The position numbers were made by a program, and so were the translations under genes. A DNA stretch of 64,000 nucleotides, from assembly GCA_914767715.1 (NCBI GenBank), contig OU612067.1, positions 32,650,162 through 32,714,161 of the forward strand, in the 5' to 3' direction. The notes beneath the pieces are model-generated. The model did not search any database and had not been told where the DNA came from. It was given only the letters and a program-made list of their open reading frames with translations. Within the stretch, counting starts at the first letter, position 1. Each line of letters begins with the position of its first letter. This DNA is from Membranipora membranacea (Eukaryota > Bryozoa > Gymnolaemata > Cheilostomatida > Membraniporidae). Below, piece after piece: positions 22,861-32,755 of this stretch.

Positions 22861-24186
22861 GCGCTACCGAAGCAGTATAATTGATGGAACAATGTATGCA
22901 GATTTTAGGTTCAGTCATCTCTTAAAATTATATTGCTCTACAAGTTTTTAAATACTTATATTGAATCATTCAGCTAGATGAAACATCTTATTTCGGAAAC
23001 CGCATTTGGCAGATATAGAATATTATAGGCCTACATATCTACATATAAATTGGCCTCCGTTCTCCACCGGTAAATCAGTATGACTGGTTTCATGGCCAAA
23101 GAACTTCTTTTTGTTTATCATCTCCATGCTTAGTTACTTTGTTTAGTAAGGCTAGATCTTTTCTGTGTGTGGTCCAAAGAAATGAGATTGTTGTACTGAA
23201 TATCCGCACAGCTGCGCGTAGCCAATAATTCTCAGTAATCAGTATGGAGAGAAGCGTTACGCATTCCTAACTCAGGAGGACATAGCACATCTGTATACTT
23301 TGTCATTCATAGCACTTGCAATGAAACACATATATTTGGCAATCTCCTTCTTGCTGCAGAATGCAGATATCCAAAGCGTAATGTTTTTTTGTGTAATAAA
23401 TAAGCTATAGCAAAGGCCAAAATCTAACTTTCATTATCAAAATTAAAAGGAATATTCATTGAGAGTAAAAGTAGCTTTCATTACTCAAAGGTGGAAATCA
23501 ACTGAATCTCTAGTATGAAGGCAGTTATGCAAAAACAGACATGTTACCATGTTGCCAACCTAGTGTCCTAGTTCACATGCTTCAAGCAAATATGCGAGCC
23601 ACTCCTGATATTTTGGACCATGATAATATTATTGAAACGTTTTTTTTTATCAATGTCTCCATATACATTAAAAATAACAACTTGACCTAATAAACAAAAA
23701 AATGTACAGCACAAAAATAAGACTTCAACGATGAGGACTAGGTTGTAGTATGTGATGGATAGAATGAATATTATTAGACATTACTGAGAGTTGGCTGATA
23801 AAAATTGTTTAGAAAATTGTTCTCTAGTTAGTCGTTATTTTACTGTACCTATATCCTCCTTCTATTCAGACAGGCAAAATCACCCTAGTATGATACATTA
23901 GCTATAAGTATTGCCCCAAGATTACTGCAACATACTCAGATGAAGCGCTTACCAATATTTTCATGTCAAACCCCTCATATTAGCTGATGATTTCTATTAT
24001 TCCTTATTTGTTATTTTTGGCAAGGCTCCCATCAATGAACAAAAATATTCATTGCTTATTTTCATTGCTTAGTTCATTGCTCCAATCTCATGTTTAAGCT
24101 ACCTAGATTCAGATTGCCTAATTTGTTTTAACTTTTTTATGATGCTGCGTTTTGTGTTCAGTGTTTTGCTCCATTGTTCTTATTGT

Positions 24187-25252
24187 TGTGGGATTCCAGG
24201 GTTATGGAGTCACCACATTAACTCTCCGCTACTGAGATCTGTGCTCACGAGCTCGGTATGATGATGCTCACTATATGACACTGACTTATTTATATGGGAT
24301 ATCATTTGATTCGATCAAACACTTGACTCCAGAGCATGCCTTTTAATTCTTATCAAGTTTAACATTAAACACAATTCAACTTAACAATGCATGTATTATT
24401 TCTACAAGTCATATTTTCTAGTCAATGATGCCATGCATGCTGGATTTAATTCATTTAACTCAATTAGGTGATGGTATAGAAATTCAACCAAATGTTATAC
24501 TGTGCCATTATTAAATAATAAGGCAAGTTCTATTTCCCTATAAATATCACTAACGTACAATAAATGAAAATATTATAATAATAACTCATAGAACTTTCAT
24601 GTCTAACAAAACTGACCTGTCTCCAAATGAAGTTGCAAACAAAAGAGCGCTGCTTGACGACCAGAGGGTCGCCAAACAAATCAAATCAATTCAAATCCCT
24701 TCAAACCAACTATCTTTCCATTGGTGAACCATGCTCTTATATAGCATGGTTCCAGACACATTAAAAAACTGCTGACGTCAATAAGCAAAAAAACAAGATT
24801 TAAACACAATTTTCAATTACCACAAAAAGAGGGTTGATCGGCCGCAAGAGTGGGTTGATCCAGGGTTGATGGCCGCAAGTGTTGGTTGGTGTAAGTTAGA
24901 CATCATGCTAATTCTGAATTATCTCCGTTGGTGCCACCTTTACTGCATTGTCATGGTTGTCACGGTTCTGGCGTTAGGGTGGCACCGGTATTAAGAATAG
25001 AATTTAGATTTGCATATTATTTGCCTGTCCCTGATTCGAGGTGATATGCACTAGCTGGTAACTGCGTGTCCTAGAGTCGAGGTTGAGTGTACTGATGATG
25101 ATGCTAGCTATAATATTGGATGTTCTTGTTGTGTCTGATGTTGATATAGAAATTATCCTGTTTGGTGCTGTAAATGCGACATATGCACCCCCCTGGTTGC
25201 AATCGTCCTCGATTGCTATGACAATCCTTTGATCTGATGTTTGGATGCGACA
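24187..25252 (-). repeat. LTR (3' LTR on the minus strand)
   Basis: 1066 bp, begins TGTGGGATTCCAGG and ends GGATGCGACA on the plus strand. It is matched at a constant offset of 5836 to the copy at 30023. A minus-strand TATATAAGAGC lies near 24735-24745. Its last 60 bp on the plus strand form one unit of the tandem array that continues into the element interior. Confidence 0.9.
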
Positions 25253-25425
25253 TCTGCACCCCCCTGGTTGCAATCGTCCTCGATTGTTATGACCATCCTA
25301 TGATCTGATGTGTGGATGCGACATATGCATTCCCTTAGTTGCAATCGTCCTCGATTGTTATGGCATGTTATCCGCTCCCTGTTATTGATGCGACATCTGC
25401 ATTCCCTGGTTATGATCGTCCTCGA
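25180..25425 (-). repeat. Imperfect ~70-bp tandem array across the LTR/interior junction
   Basis: About four units share 'ttgcaatcgtcctcgattg' and 'ggatgcgacat.tgca', starting near 25192, 25261, 25331 and 25398, with growing divergence rightwards. The first unit lies within the LTR; the others lie just upstream of the purine tract position on the minus strand. Minus-strand open frames here follow the repeat and are not taken as genes. Confidence 0.75.
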
Positions 25426-26117
25426 TCGCCGTGACATGGCACATGATCTGACAAGTCATCTGCTTCCTGTAGTCACGTAACATTATGGCTAGCCTGGGTA
25501 CTGGAGGTCGCCAACCTCTCCCAGTGTTCTTTATCCTTTGTTTCTGCTTGTCCTGACGCTCCAAATTGGTCTGGTGCATCTGACGCTCCACTGACTCTGC
25601 TCCCTCATTGTTAGTCTCCAGCTGCTCCAGGTCATCTTGTCCACCTTGTGTTCCTGGTTGTCCATCCTAACCATTGAATTCCACATCTCTAGGTTGTCAT
25701 GTCCACCTTGTTTTCCTGGTTGTCCATCCTAACCGTTGAATCCCACATCTCTAGGTTGTACAGTACAGCTTAAGCCTTAAGGTTTGCCAGCAGCTCCTAT
25801 AAAATCCTCTCACTGGCTCTAACCATAAGCCTCGTTAAGTATTGTCCTGCTCACTTCCTGCTCACTCTCTGCCCTGTTGCAAGTCTAAATTTACCTGCTT
25901 TTGTCAACATTTTGTCACCTGAAACTATAATAGTGTCACTAGATGCAATTCATTGCAAAAGGTGACACCAGAAAAGACACACGGGTTACAATGCAGGGGT
26001 CAGCTTTTCTCAAAAATTTCACCAAGTTCTGTTTCTCTCAATGATAAATTACCTTACGCTCACTTCATAATATTATAACTGTATTCAATTTAATCATTTA
26101 TTTCTAGATATACACAC

Positions 26118-26136
26118 CAAGGAGTAAAACTCCTTG
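26118..26136. repeat. 19-bp CAAGGAG hairpin without clear target duplication
   Basis: CAAGGAGTAAAACTCCTTG is a perfect 8-bp stem with a 3-bp loop, same core as the other elements. The flanks TACACAC and TAATACA do not match, so the duplication has decayed or was never present. It lies inside the LTR element. Confidence 0.55.
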
Positions 26137-26985
26137 TAATACAATATAAAATTTACTTACCACCTTTCAAAAATTTACATATTGTGTCCTCTTATTTAAA
26201 CACAAGACAACTCTCAATTCAATTGAACCCAAAAAAGGAAAATGGAATCTCTAAAAGTTAAAACAGGAAATGGGTGTTTGCCAACACAACAGCAAGACTG
26301 CAAACTCTTTTTCTTTGGAGCTGAAACTGACAAGGAGTAGTTATTCCCAGTCCAGACACTGGTTTTGGATTTGGATATTCTGATTGAGCCTCCCCATCCA
26401 TAATGAGTAAGTTTAAAGTTAACACATACTAGATCATCCCAAAGAGGTGACAGCAAGTACTAGCAGAGCATATAGTGGTGAATATAGTTAGCTACAGTTA
26501 GCACTAACTAAAGTTGTTGTTGCCAGCATTCAAATTATTTTCAATCATGTATGTTGTTAAGATCATGGGCAGTCTGATAACTAGTAACCTTCCCATGGTG
26601 ACATTGTACTTACAGTAGAGAAGCACATAGGACCAACCCCATGATCGCAGCACATGTTAATCCGACCTTCACAAAATCAAGTATTATTGTGATTGCTGCA
26701 TGATGTTAATCATGTCAATTGATATTAAAGTATGGATTGGATTCAATAACCAACCAAGGCAGGTGTCCCCTCCCATTTTCCTTATCCCCTGATTGAGTTG
26801 GATAGGCTCACTTTTATAATGCACTATGTTATACCATAGTCGCTTGTGACTTAGGCCCAGTCATCTAGTAAATGGGAAACCCTATCCATCATACTAGATT
26901 TCCCAGTATGAGGGCGATTAGGCATGGTGAGGCACCCACATTTTAGTACTATTCATTCAATCACTATAAACCAATTTTGTTTTAG

Positions 26986-28037
26986 GCCGTCAGAACACCC
27001 CGCATCCCGGTGAGTGGTCAGTTAATGCCTCGCTACTACAACTACAGAAACCCAAGGTAAGTTAATAACGACCATTTCAATTGTCCTGTCCTTATCCTAT
27101 TATTAAAACTGCTGTCATCTACTTCAATACGATCACAAATTACAACTATGGGCTGAGAAACCCATCCTTGATTTGACAATTTATCTCTGGCTAGCGGTAA
27201 AAGATGGTTTCTTGTCTTAGTCTTTATAAAAGTTTTCAAGTTCTAGGTCTAGGACCGTGTTGGTAAAAAGTCAAGTATCCTGGGGATTACCACTAATCCT
27301 GTGCCTAAACCTTCATCAAAACTGGGATTCCATAACTTGCCTACAGTTTCAGCTCTAGCATCAATAAGTAATATTAAAAGGAAAAATGGGCAATTTTGAG
27401 TTGTCTTGTGTTTTAGTAGAGTTGTTCAATTTAAAATACCTTTCTTTTGTGAGTCCTTTTATTGCAATCCATGGCTGTTGTGGTAGTCACAACATGACAA
27501 GGAGTTCAATCCTCAGACTTACTCACAAAACTAGTAAAACCAATTTCTGTTTAACCAAAAAGTATACGTAATATAGTGTCCTGTGGACCCACAGGCTATA
27601 AACTAGCAGATATCATTACTTAGGGACGTCGTAGACAACCAATTGACTTCCCTTTGAATATATACCTTACATTATTAGTTTGTTCATTGTAAGCACAGAA
27701 AGTCCGAAACCATCTCTAAATATGTAGCTCGAGGATGTACCAACTCAAGCCCTTGAAAATGTTGAAACCTTTTTTATTTGTAGTCATGAGATCCTGAGGC
27801 CCTCAGATATCAACAAGCGGTGAAAACTCTATGGACAATAAATGAAGCCTTGACCTTACGATGCTACCTCACACTGATTACCAATCGCCGGTAAGTCACT
27901 GAATTTTCTTTTACCAGTTATCTCCGTTGGTGGTGATCCAAGCAAGTTGAGGTTTCAACCATAATAAAACTAAGTCTTAATTTTTGGTCTAATTTTCATA
28001 TAGACCCACCCTGATGTTAGATGTAGGCAATCTCTAA
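26986..28037 (+). pseudogene. Exon-like blocks on the opposite strand of the LTR element
   Basis: Four blocks look like successive coding exons with GT-AG borders and matching phases: 26986-27056 (ends phase 0), 27253-27367 (phase 0 to 1), 27791-27890 (phase 1 to 2) and 28004-28037 (ending in TAA). Their translations look protein-like, e.g. 'HPGEWSVNASLLQLQKPK', 'SKLGFHNLPTVSALASI' and 'RYQQAVKTLWTINEALTLR'. No family was recognised. The third acceptor must be the AG at 27789-27790, because the stronger-looking TAG at 27781-27783 would bring in a stop. Because they lie antisense within a retrotransposon, the introns would survive retrotransposition, so this may be a captured host-gene fragment. 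Chance cannot be excluded. Confidence 0.35.
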
Positions 28038-28989
28038 TTCCAGCAACACTCGTATCTAGTTTGCAAATCTCAATTCATGTTGGTACCCAGAATCTCATGA
28101 CTGACTCAGTTATCTATAATGTGCCAAGGGGAAAATGCCTTAAGTCATTGATAGGCAGAGCCCATCTTATTTTTAGTGCACTTGCACTTGAAATTCTACA
28201 TGTCAGCTACTGAAAATATAGTAATTTAGATTGGATTTACCATGAAATGTCAAATTTTTTGCCACACAGTTAGACGTTCATCAATTTTACCCACTGCTAC
28301 CCACCTCACTTATAGTTAACCTTCAGCTAAATCACATTACCCCAATAAATAATTCTCAAAAGATCTATTACTAAATGCCAATCGGAATCACATTGTATAC
28401 ACATCTTATCTGTCAAATTCTTTACCCTTGCGTGTAAAAGGCAACCATGAGTACTTTTGAGACCATGCTATCACGAATACAATTTCTGGGTCAGACACTG
28501 TTAACGCAATAGCAATAGACTAAGCACTAAGCGCAATAGACTAAGCTTAGCTCGCATTTATTGTCAAGCATACTGTGGTGACATTAATCATTCTTACCTA
28601 ACGCAAATGTTTTAAAAGCTTGTCTCCTAGGCACACAAATAACTTTAAGGCTTCTTTTAATGACAGGCTAAATATCAGAGTTTCTCAAACAAGGAAAGCT
28701 AGATGCAGTTAACAACTTTCAGACTGAATACTCCTCGAAATCATGAACAACTAAATAACTCAACATTAACTCAACATTATAATTTTTCTAAACACATCAT
28801 TTAACTCATAAATTTCGTAAATTTCACGGGTGATGACTCCTCTGATGGAACAGGTATAAAGGCTTCGGAAACCATCAAGCTGAATATCAATTTGTGCACT
28901 TTTAATAGACAATGGATGACTGCCTCCACATTCACGGACGTCCAACCCATTCCAAAAGAGTAGTCACCAGCACTGGATCCCGGCCCTAA

Positions 28990-29205
28990 ATCTCCTCATA
29001 ATTTCTTCACATAATTTTCCCATAATTTCCTCATAATTTCCATCATAATTTTCCTCATAATTTCTCATCATAATTTCTTCTAATAATATTCTCACATAAT
29101 CTTTTCACATAATTTCTTCTAATAATTTTTTCTCATAATTTCTTCTCATAATTTTCTCACATAATCTGTTCAAATAATTTCTTCTAGTAATTTTTTCTCA
29201 TAATC
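28990..29205. repeat. Degenerate AT-rich minisatellite
   Basis: Repeated variants of 'tcataatttcttct' and 'aataattttctcaca' with variable spacing, inside the LTR element. No function is inferred. Confidence 0.75.
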
Positions 29206-29673
29206 TTTGGCCTGGGTCTGAAGTTTTCTGGTAGTCGGGGCCGTCTGTCTCGGTCGATACCTCAAAACTAGGCATCACTGACTACGAGCAGGCAGTCTCA
29301 ACTCCTCAGCTCAACAGCCTCAGGTCCTTAAATGATTATGAGAATTCCAAATAATAACAAAAAAAAATTTTTTTTCCAATAATTTCAAGATTTAAAATCA
29401 ATTTTATTGCATCAAAGTCTATCAACTTTCCTCCTACTCACTTGTGGATTTGATAATTTCCTAGGTACACCCTCGAACTGCAACTCTTACCCCTAATTAA
29501 AATGAGATGGTTCCATGACTTACTGTGGTTTTCTTGTGATAAGAGGAAGATAATTTTTATGCAATTAATAATCCGGCTGGTTGTGAACCTGTAATATAAA
29601 AAATAACATAGCGTGAGTTACAAAGCCCATAAATCATAGTTTAATTATCACTACAATGGTGTACAGTTTTTGT

Positions 29674-29717
29674 ATACCATCACAGTGTAAGGATATGTCC
29701 TTACTCTGTGATACCAT
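29674..29717. mobile_element. 30-bp hairpin with 7-bp target duplication, nested in the LTR element
   Basis: The element at 29681-29710 starts CACAGTGTAAGG and ends CCTTACTCTGTG, arms with one mismatch. It is flanked by exact ATACCAT copies (29674-29680 and 29711-29717). It begins CA and ends TG as the CAAGGAG family does, but has a different core. Confidence 0.7.
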
Positions 29718-30002
29718 GGAGTACTTGACACCAGCGTACAAAGTTAATCCATAAATGATTGGCATCTTTGCTTCAATTTATTTTTAATCACACTTGTCTT
29801 GAATGCAGGGTGTGAATCAGTGAATGCTGTCACTGAATACTGGTGAAAGATTGTTTACATTTCTTTACTTGTAGATTATTCTGATATACTGACAGAGATG
29901 ATACTTTATGATGTCTACTTACGATTTCAATAAAGTAAAGAGCTAGATAAAGTAAGGGGTTAAATTAACAGAAACAATAGTCTGAAGGTCATGAGTTCTC
30001 TC

Positions 30003-30020
30003 CTCACTCGGCGAGCACCA
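30003..30020 (-). other. Primer-binding-site-like sequence
   Basis: Read on the minus strand this is TGGTGCTCGCCGAGTGAG, two bases inside the 5' LTR (30023-31088). TGG is the complement of a tRNA CCA end, as expected for minus-strand priming. Which tRNA it pairs with was not determined. It sets the orientation of the element. Confidence 0.6.
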
Positions 30021-30022
30021 AT

Positions 30023-31088
30023 TGTGGGATTCCAGGGTTATGGAGTCACCACATTAACTCTCCGCTACTGAGATCTGTGCTCACGAGCTCGGTATGATGA
30101 TGCTCACTATATGACACTGACTTATTTATATGGGATATCATTTGATTCGATCAAACACTTGACTCCAGAGCATGCCTTTTAATTCTTATCAAGTTTAACA
30201 TTAAACACAATTCAACTTAACAATGCATGTATTATTTCTACAAGTCATATTTTCTAGTCAATGATGCCATGCATGCTGGATTTAATTCATTTAACTCAAT
30301 TAGGTGATGGTATAGAAATTCAACCAAATGTTATACTGTGCCATTATTAAATAATAAGGCAAGTTCTATTTCCCTATAAATATCACTAACGTACAATAAA
30401 TGAAAATATTATAATAATAACTCATAGAACTTTCATGTCTAACAAAACTGACCTGTCTCCAAATGAAGTTGCAAACAAAAGAGCGCTGCTTGACGACCAG
30501 AGGGTCGCCAAACAAATCAAATCAATTCAAATCCCTTCAAACCAACTATCTTTCCATTGGTGAACCATGCTCTTATATAGCATGGTTCCAGACACATTAA
30601 AAAACTGCTGACGTCAATAAGCAAAAAAACAAGATTTAAACACAATTTTCAATTACCACAAAAAGAGGGTTGATCGGCCGCAAGAGTGGGTTGATCCAGG
30701 GTTGATGGCCGCAAGTGTTGGTTGGTGTAAGTTAGACATCATGCTAATTCTGAATTATCTCCGTTGGTGCCACCTTTACTGCATTGTCATGGTTGTCACG
30801 GTTCTGGCGTTAGGGTGGCACCGGTATTAAGAATAGAATTTAGATTTGCATATTATTTGCCTGTCCCTGATTCGAGGTGATATGCACTAGCTGGTAACTG
30901 CGTGTCCTAGAGTCGAGGTTGAGTGTACTGATGATGATGCTAGCTATAATATTGGATGTTCTTGTTGTGTCTGATGTTGATATAGAAATTATCCTGTTTG
31001 GTGCTGTAAATGCGACATATGCACCCCCCTGGTTGCAATCGTCCTCGATTGCTATGACAATCCTTTGATCTGATGTTTGGATGCGACA
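30023..31088 (-). repeat. LTR (5' LTR on the minus strand)
   Basis: Matches 24187-25252 with no difference seen by eye. Transcription of the element is expected to start in this copy, from the minus-strand TATATAAGAGC near 30571-30581, running away from the KYAT3-like gene whose ATG is 270 bp downstream on the other strand. Confidence 0.9.
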
Positions 31089-31112
31089 TTGTAAATGTAT
31101 TAATTGCCGTAC

Positions 31113-31150
31113 ACTTTAGCAAGGAGTAAAACTGTACTCCTTGCTTTTAG
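31113..31150. mobile_element. 24-bp CAAGGAG hairpin with imperfect 7-bp duplication
   Basis: The element at 31120-31143 starts CAAGGAGTA and ends TACTCCTTG (9-bp perfect stem; the outer bases AG...CT also pair). The flanks ACTTTAG and CTTTTAG agree at five of seven positions, consistent with an older insertion. It lies between the LTR element and the KYAT3-like start codon. Confidence 0.55.
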
Positions 31151-31357
31151 CTACGCTAGCATGCTATTGTATTTGGCGTTATATACATCATGCTGCAAAC
31201 AAACCATTGATTGGCTGATTAAATCCTTTGAGTGGTATAGCTTTATCTGCATGGTTATCACAACAGTCCGGCTCAAACCACAATCAATCTTTATACTGGC
31301 TATAAATGTCACAGGGTGTATATTGTTGTTGGAAAGGCCCACTGAGTATCAGATAGC

Positions 31358-32755
31358 ATGAGGGCGCGCACACTATCGCTCAGTTGGTCGTTGTGCAGTC
31401 GTAAACAGTTATCAGCAGCCGGCAGTCAACTTATATCTGCAAATCATCAACTCAAAAGGAGACATATATCAACCACCAGACCAAGTATGGCATCCAGTAA
31501 ACTAGGAATGGCAGATCGGCTGAAGGGAAGCGTAGCTAATGTGTGGGTTACATTTACAGAATTAGCTCGTACTACTGGAGCTGTTAACCTTGGTCAGGGT
31601 TTCCCCGACTATCCACCTCCGGATTATGTCTGCGATGCTCTAGCTAACATCGGGAAGTCTGGTAACTTCATGCTTAACCAGTACACTAGAGGTTTTGGAC
31701 ATCCGAGACTCGTCAACGCCATCGCACAAATGTACGGCAAGTTTCATGGACGTGATTTGAACCCTATGACAGAGGTTTTGGTGACGGGTGGTGCCTACGA
31801 GAGCCTGTTCTGTATCGTACAGGGTATGGTAAACCCAGGTGATGAGGTTATTATAATCGAGCCTTATTTTGACTGCTATGAGCCTATGACAAGAGTAGCA
31901 GGGGGTAATCCTGTATTCATCCCTCTCCGTCCGACCAAGACAGGCGAAATATCCAGTGCTGACTGGAAACTTGACCCGCAAGAACTCGAATCAAAGTTCA
32001 GCTCTAAGACTAAGCTGATTATATTAAACACTCCTAACAACCCCCTCGGTAAAATATTCACTCGGGACGAGCTGACAATGATCGCTGACTTATGTAAGAA
32101 GCACGACGTTGTGTGTGTAGCCGATGAGGTATATGAGTGGATGACTTACCCTGGAGCTGACCATATAAGGATCGCCACTCTGCCCGATATGTGGGACAGG
32201 ACAGTCACCATCAGCTCAGCTGGTAAAACATTCAGCGCCACAGGCTGGAAGCTCGGCTGGACTGTAGGCCCTCAGCATCTACTCAAGAACATGATGGCTG
32301 TTCATCAGAACTGTTTATACGTTTGTTGTACTCCTCTACAGGAGGCTGTCGCTCAAGCCTTTGAGATAGAGAACGCTCGACTAGACGACAAGGACAGTTG
32401 TTATATGTACACCTTACCTAACGTCGAGCTGCTGCCTAAGCGTGACAGAATGGCTGCAAACCTGAAGAATGCAGGACTGATACCTACAATACCCGAGGGC
32501 GGATACTTTATGCTGGCTGACTGGTCAAAGCTCGGCGTCACGGACGAGATGATTGAGGACGGTACAGATGATCCTAAGGACTTTAAGTTTGTCAAGTGGC
32601 TTTGTAAAGAGAAAAAATTGGCAGCCATACCTCCGAGCGCCTTCTACAGTAAAGAGCACAGGCACTTAGCTGAGAATCTTGTCAGGTTCTGTTTCTTCAA
32701 GAAGGATGAGACTTTAGACAACGCTGCTGCAATACTTAAATCATTTCAGAAGTAG
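31358..32755 (+). CDS. KYAT3: Kynurenine--oxoglutarate transaminase 3-like, intronless
   Basis: A single 465-codon frame from ATG 31358 to TAG 32753-32755 encodes a class I/II PLP-dependent aminotransferase of the kynurenine aminotransferase / cysteine-S-conjugate beta-lyase group. It transaminates kynurenine to kynurenic acid and can cleave cysteine conjugates. Visible: substrate loop NLGQGFPDYPPP (77-88), GGAYESLF (144-151), NTPNNPLGK (224-232), ADEVYEW (255-261; Asp256 and Tyr259 contact PLP), and SSAGKTFSATGWKLGW, with Lys290 as the Schiff-base lysine. The first 43 residues are Arg/Ser-rich without acids, like a mitochondrial presequence; Met44 and Met51 could start a cytosolic form. KYAT1 versus KYAT3 rests on overall impression. 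It has no introns, although its neighbours are intron-rich. A retrotransposon insertion ends 265 bp upstream of the ATG. Confidence 0.92.
   Translation: MRARTLSLSWSLCSRKQLSAAGSQLISANHQLKRRHISTTRPSMASSKLGMADRLKGSVANVWVTFTELARTTGAVNLGQGFPDYPPPDYVCDALANIGKSGNFMLNQYTRGFGHPRLVNAIAQMYGKFHGRDLNPMTEVLVTGGAYESLFCIVQGMVNPGDEVIIIEPYFDCYEPMTRVAGGNPVFIPLRPTKTGEISSADWKLDPQELESKFSSKTKLIILNTPNNPLGKIFTRDELTMIADLCKKHDVVCVADEVYEWMTYPGADHIRIATLPDMWDRTVTISSAGKTFSATGWKLGWTVGPQHLLKNMMAVHQNCLYVCCTPLQEAVAQAFEIENARLDDKDSCYMYTLPNVELLPKRDRMAANLKNAGLIPTIPEGGYFMLADWSKLGVTDEMIEDGTDDPKDFKFVKWLCKEKKLAAIPPSAFYSKEHRHLAENLVRFCFFKKDETLDNAAAILKSFQK

Larger units (their letters stand above)
21146..24182. other. Intergenic with tandem array, fold-back and LINE relic
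   Basis: Between the SHPK stop codon and the LTR element. A 46-bp tandem array, a fold-back element and a decayed reverse-transcriptase fragment are listed separately. From about 22870 to 24182 only AT-rich sequence without recognisable coding content is seen. Confidence 0.55.
24183..31092 (-). mobile_element. Complete LTR retrotransposon, non-autonomous, recent
   Basis: Two direct 1066-bp repeats (24187-25252 and 30023-31088) start TG and end CA. TTGT flanks both outer edges (24183-24186 and 31089-31092), giving a 4-bp target duplication. Read on the minus strand, a primer-binding-like stretch TGGTGCTCGCCGAGTGAG follows the 5' LTR by two bases (30003-30020). A purine tract AGGGGGGTGCAGA abuts the 3' LTR at 25253. 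Each LTR has a minus-strand TATATAAG box. The 4.77-kb interior has no recognisable gag, protease, reverse transcriptase or integrase, so it depends on another element for mobility (LARD-like). By eye the LTRs show no differences, so insertion is recent. Interior features, including exon-like blocks on the plus strand and a hairpin insertion, are listed separately. Confidence 0.85.

Noticed and set aside
24182-31093. Alternative 5-bp target duplication ATTGT for the LTR element
   Set aside because: It would make the LTR end in AC instead of CA; the TG...CA ends with a 4-bp TTGT duplication fit better, though one base of ambiguity remains.
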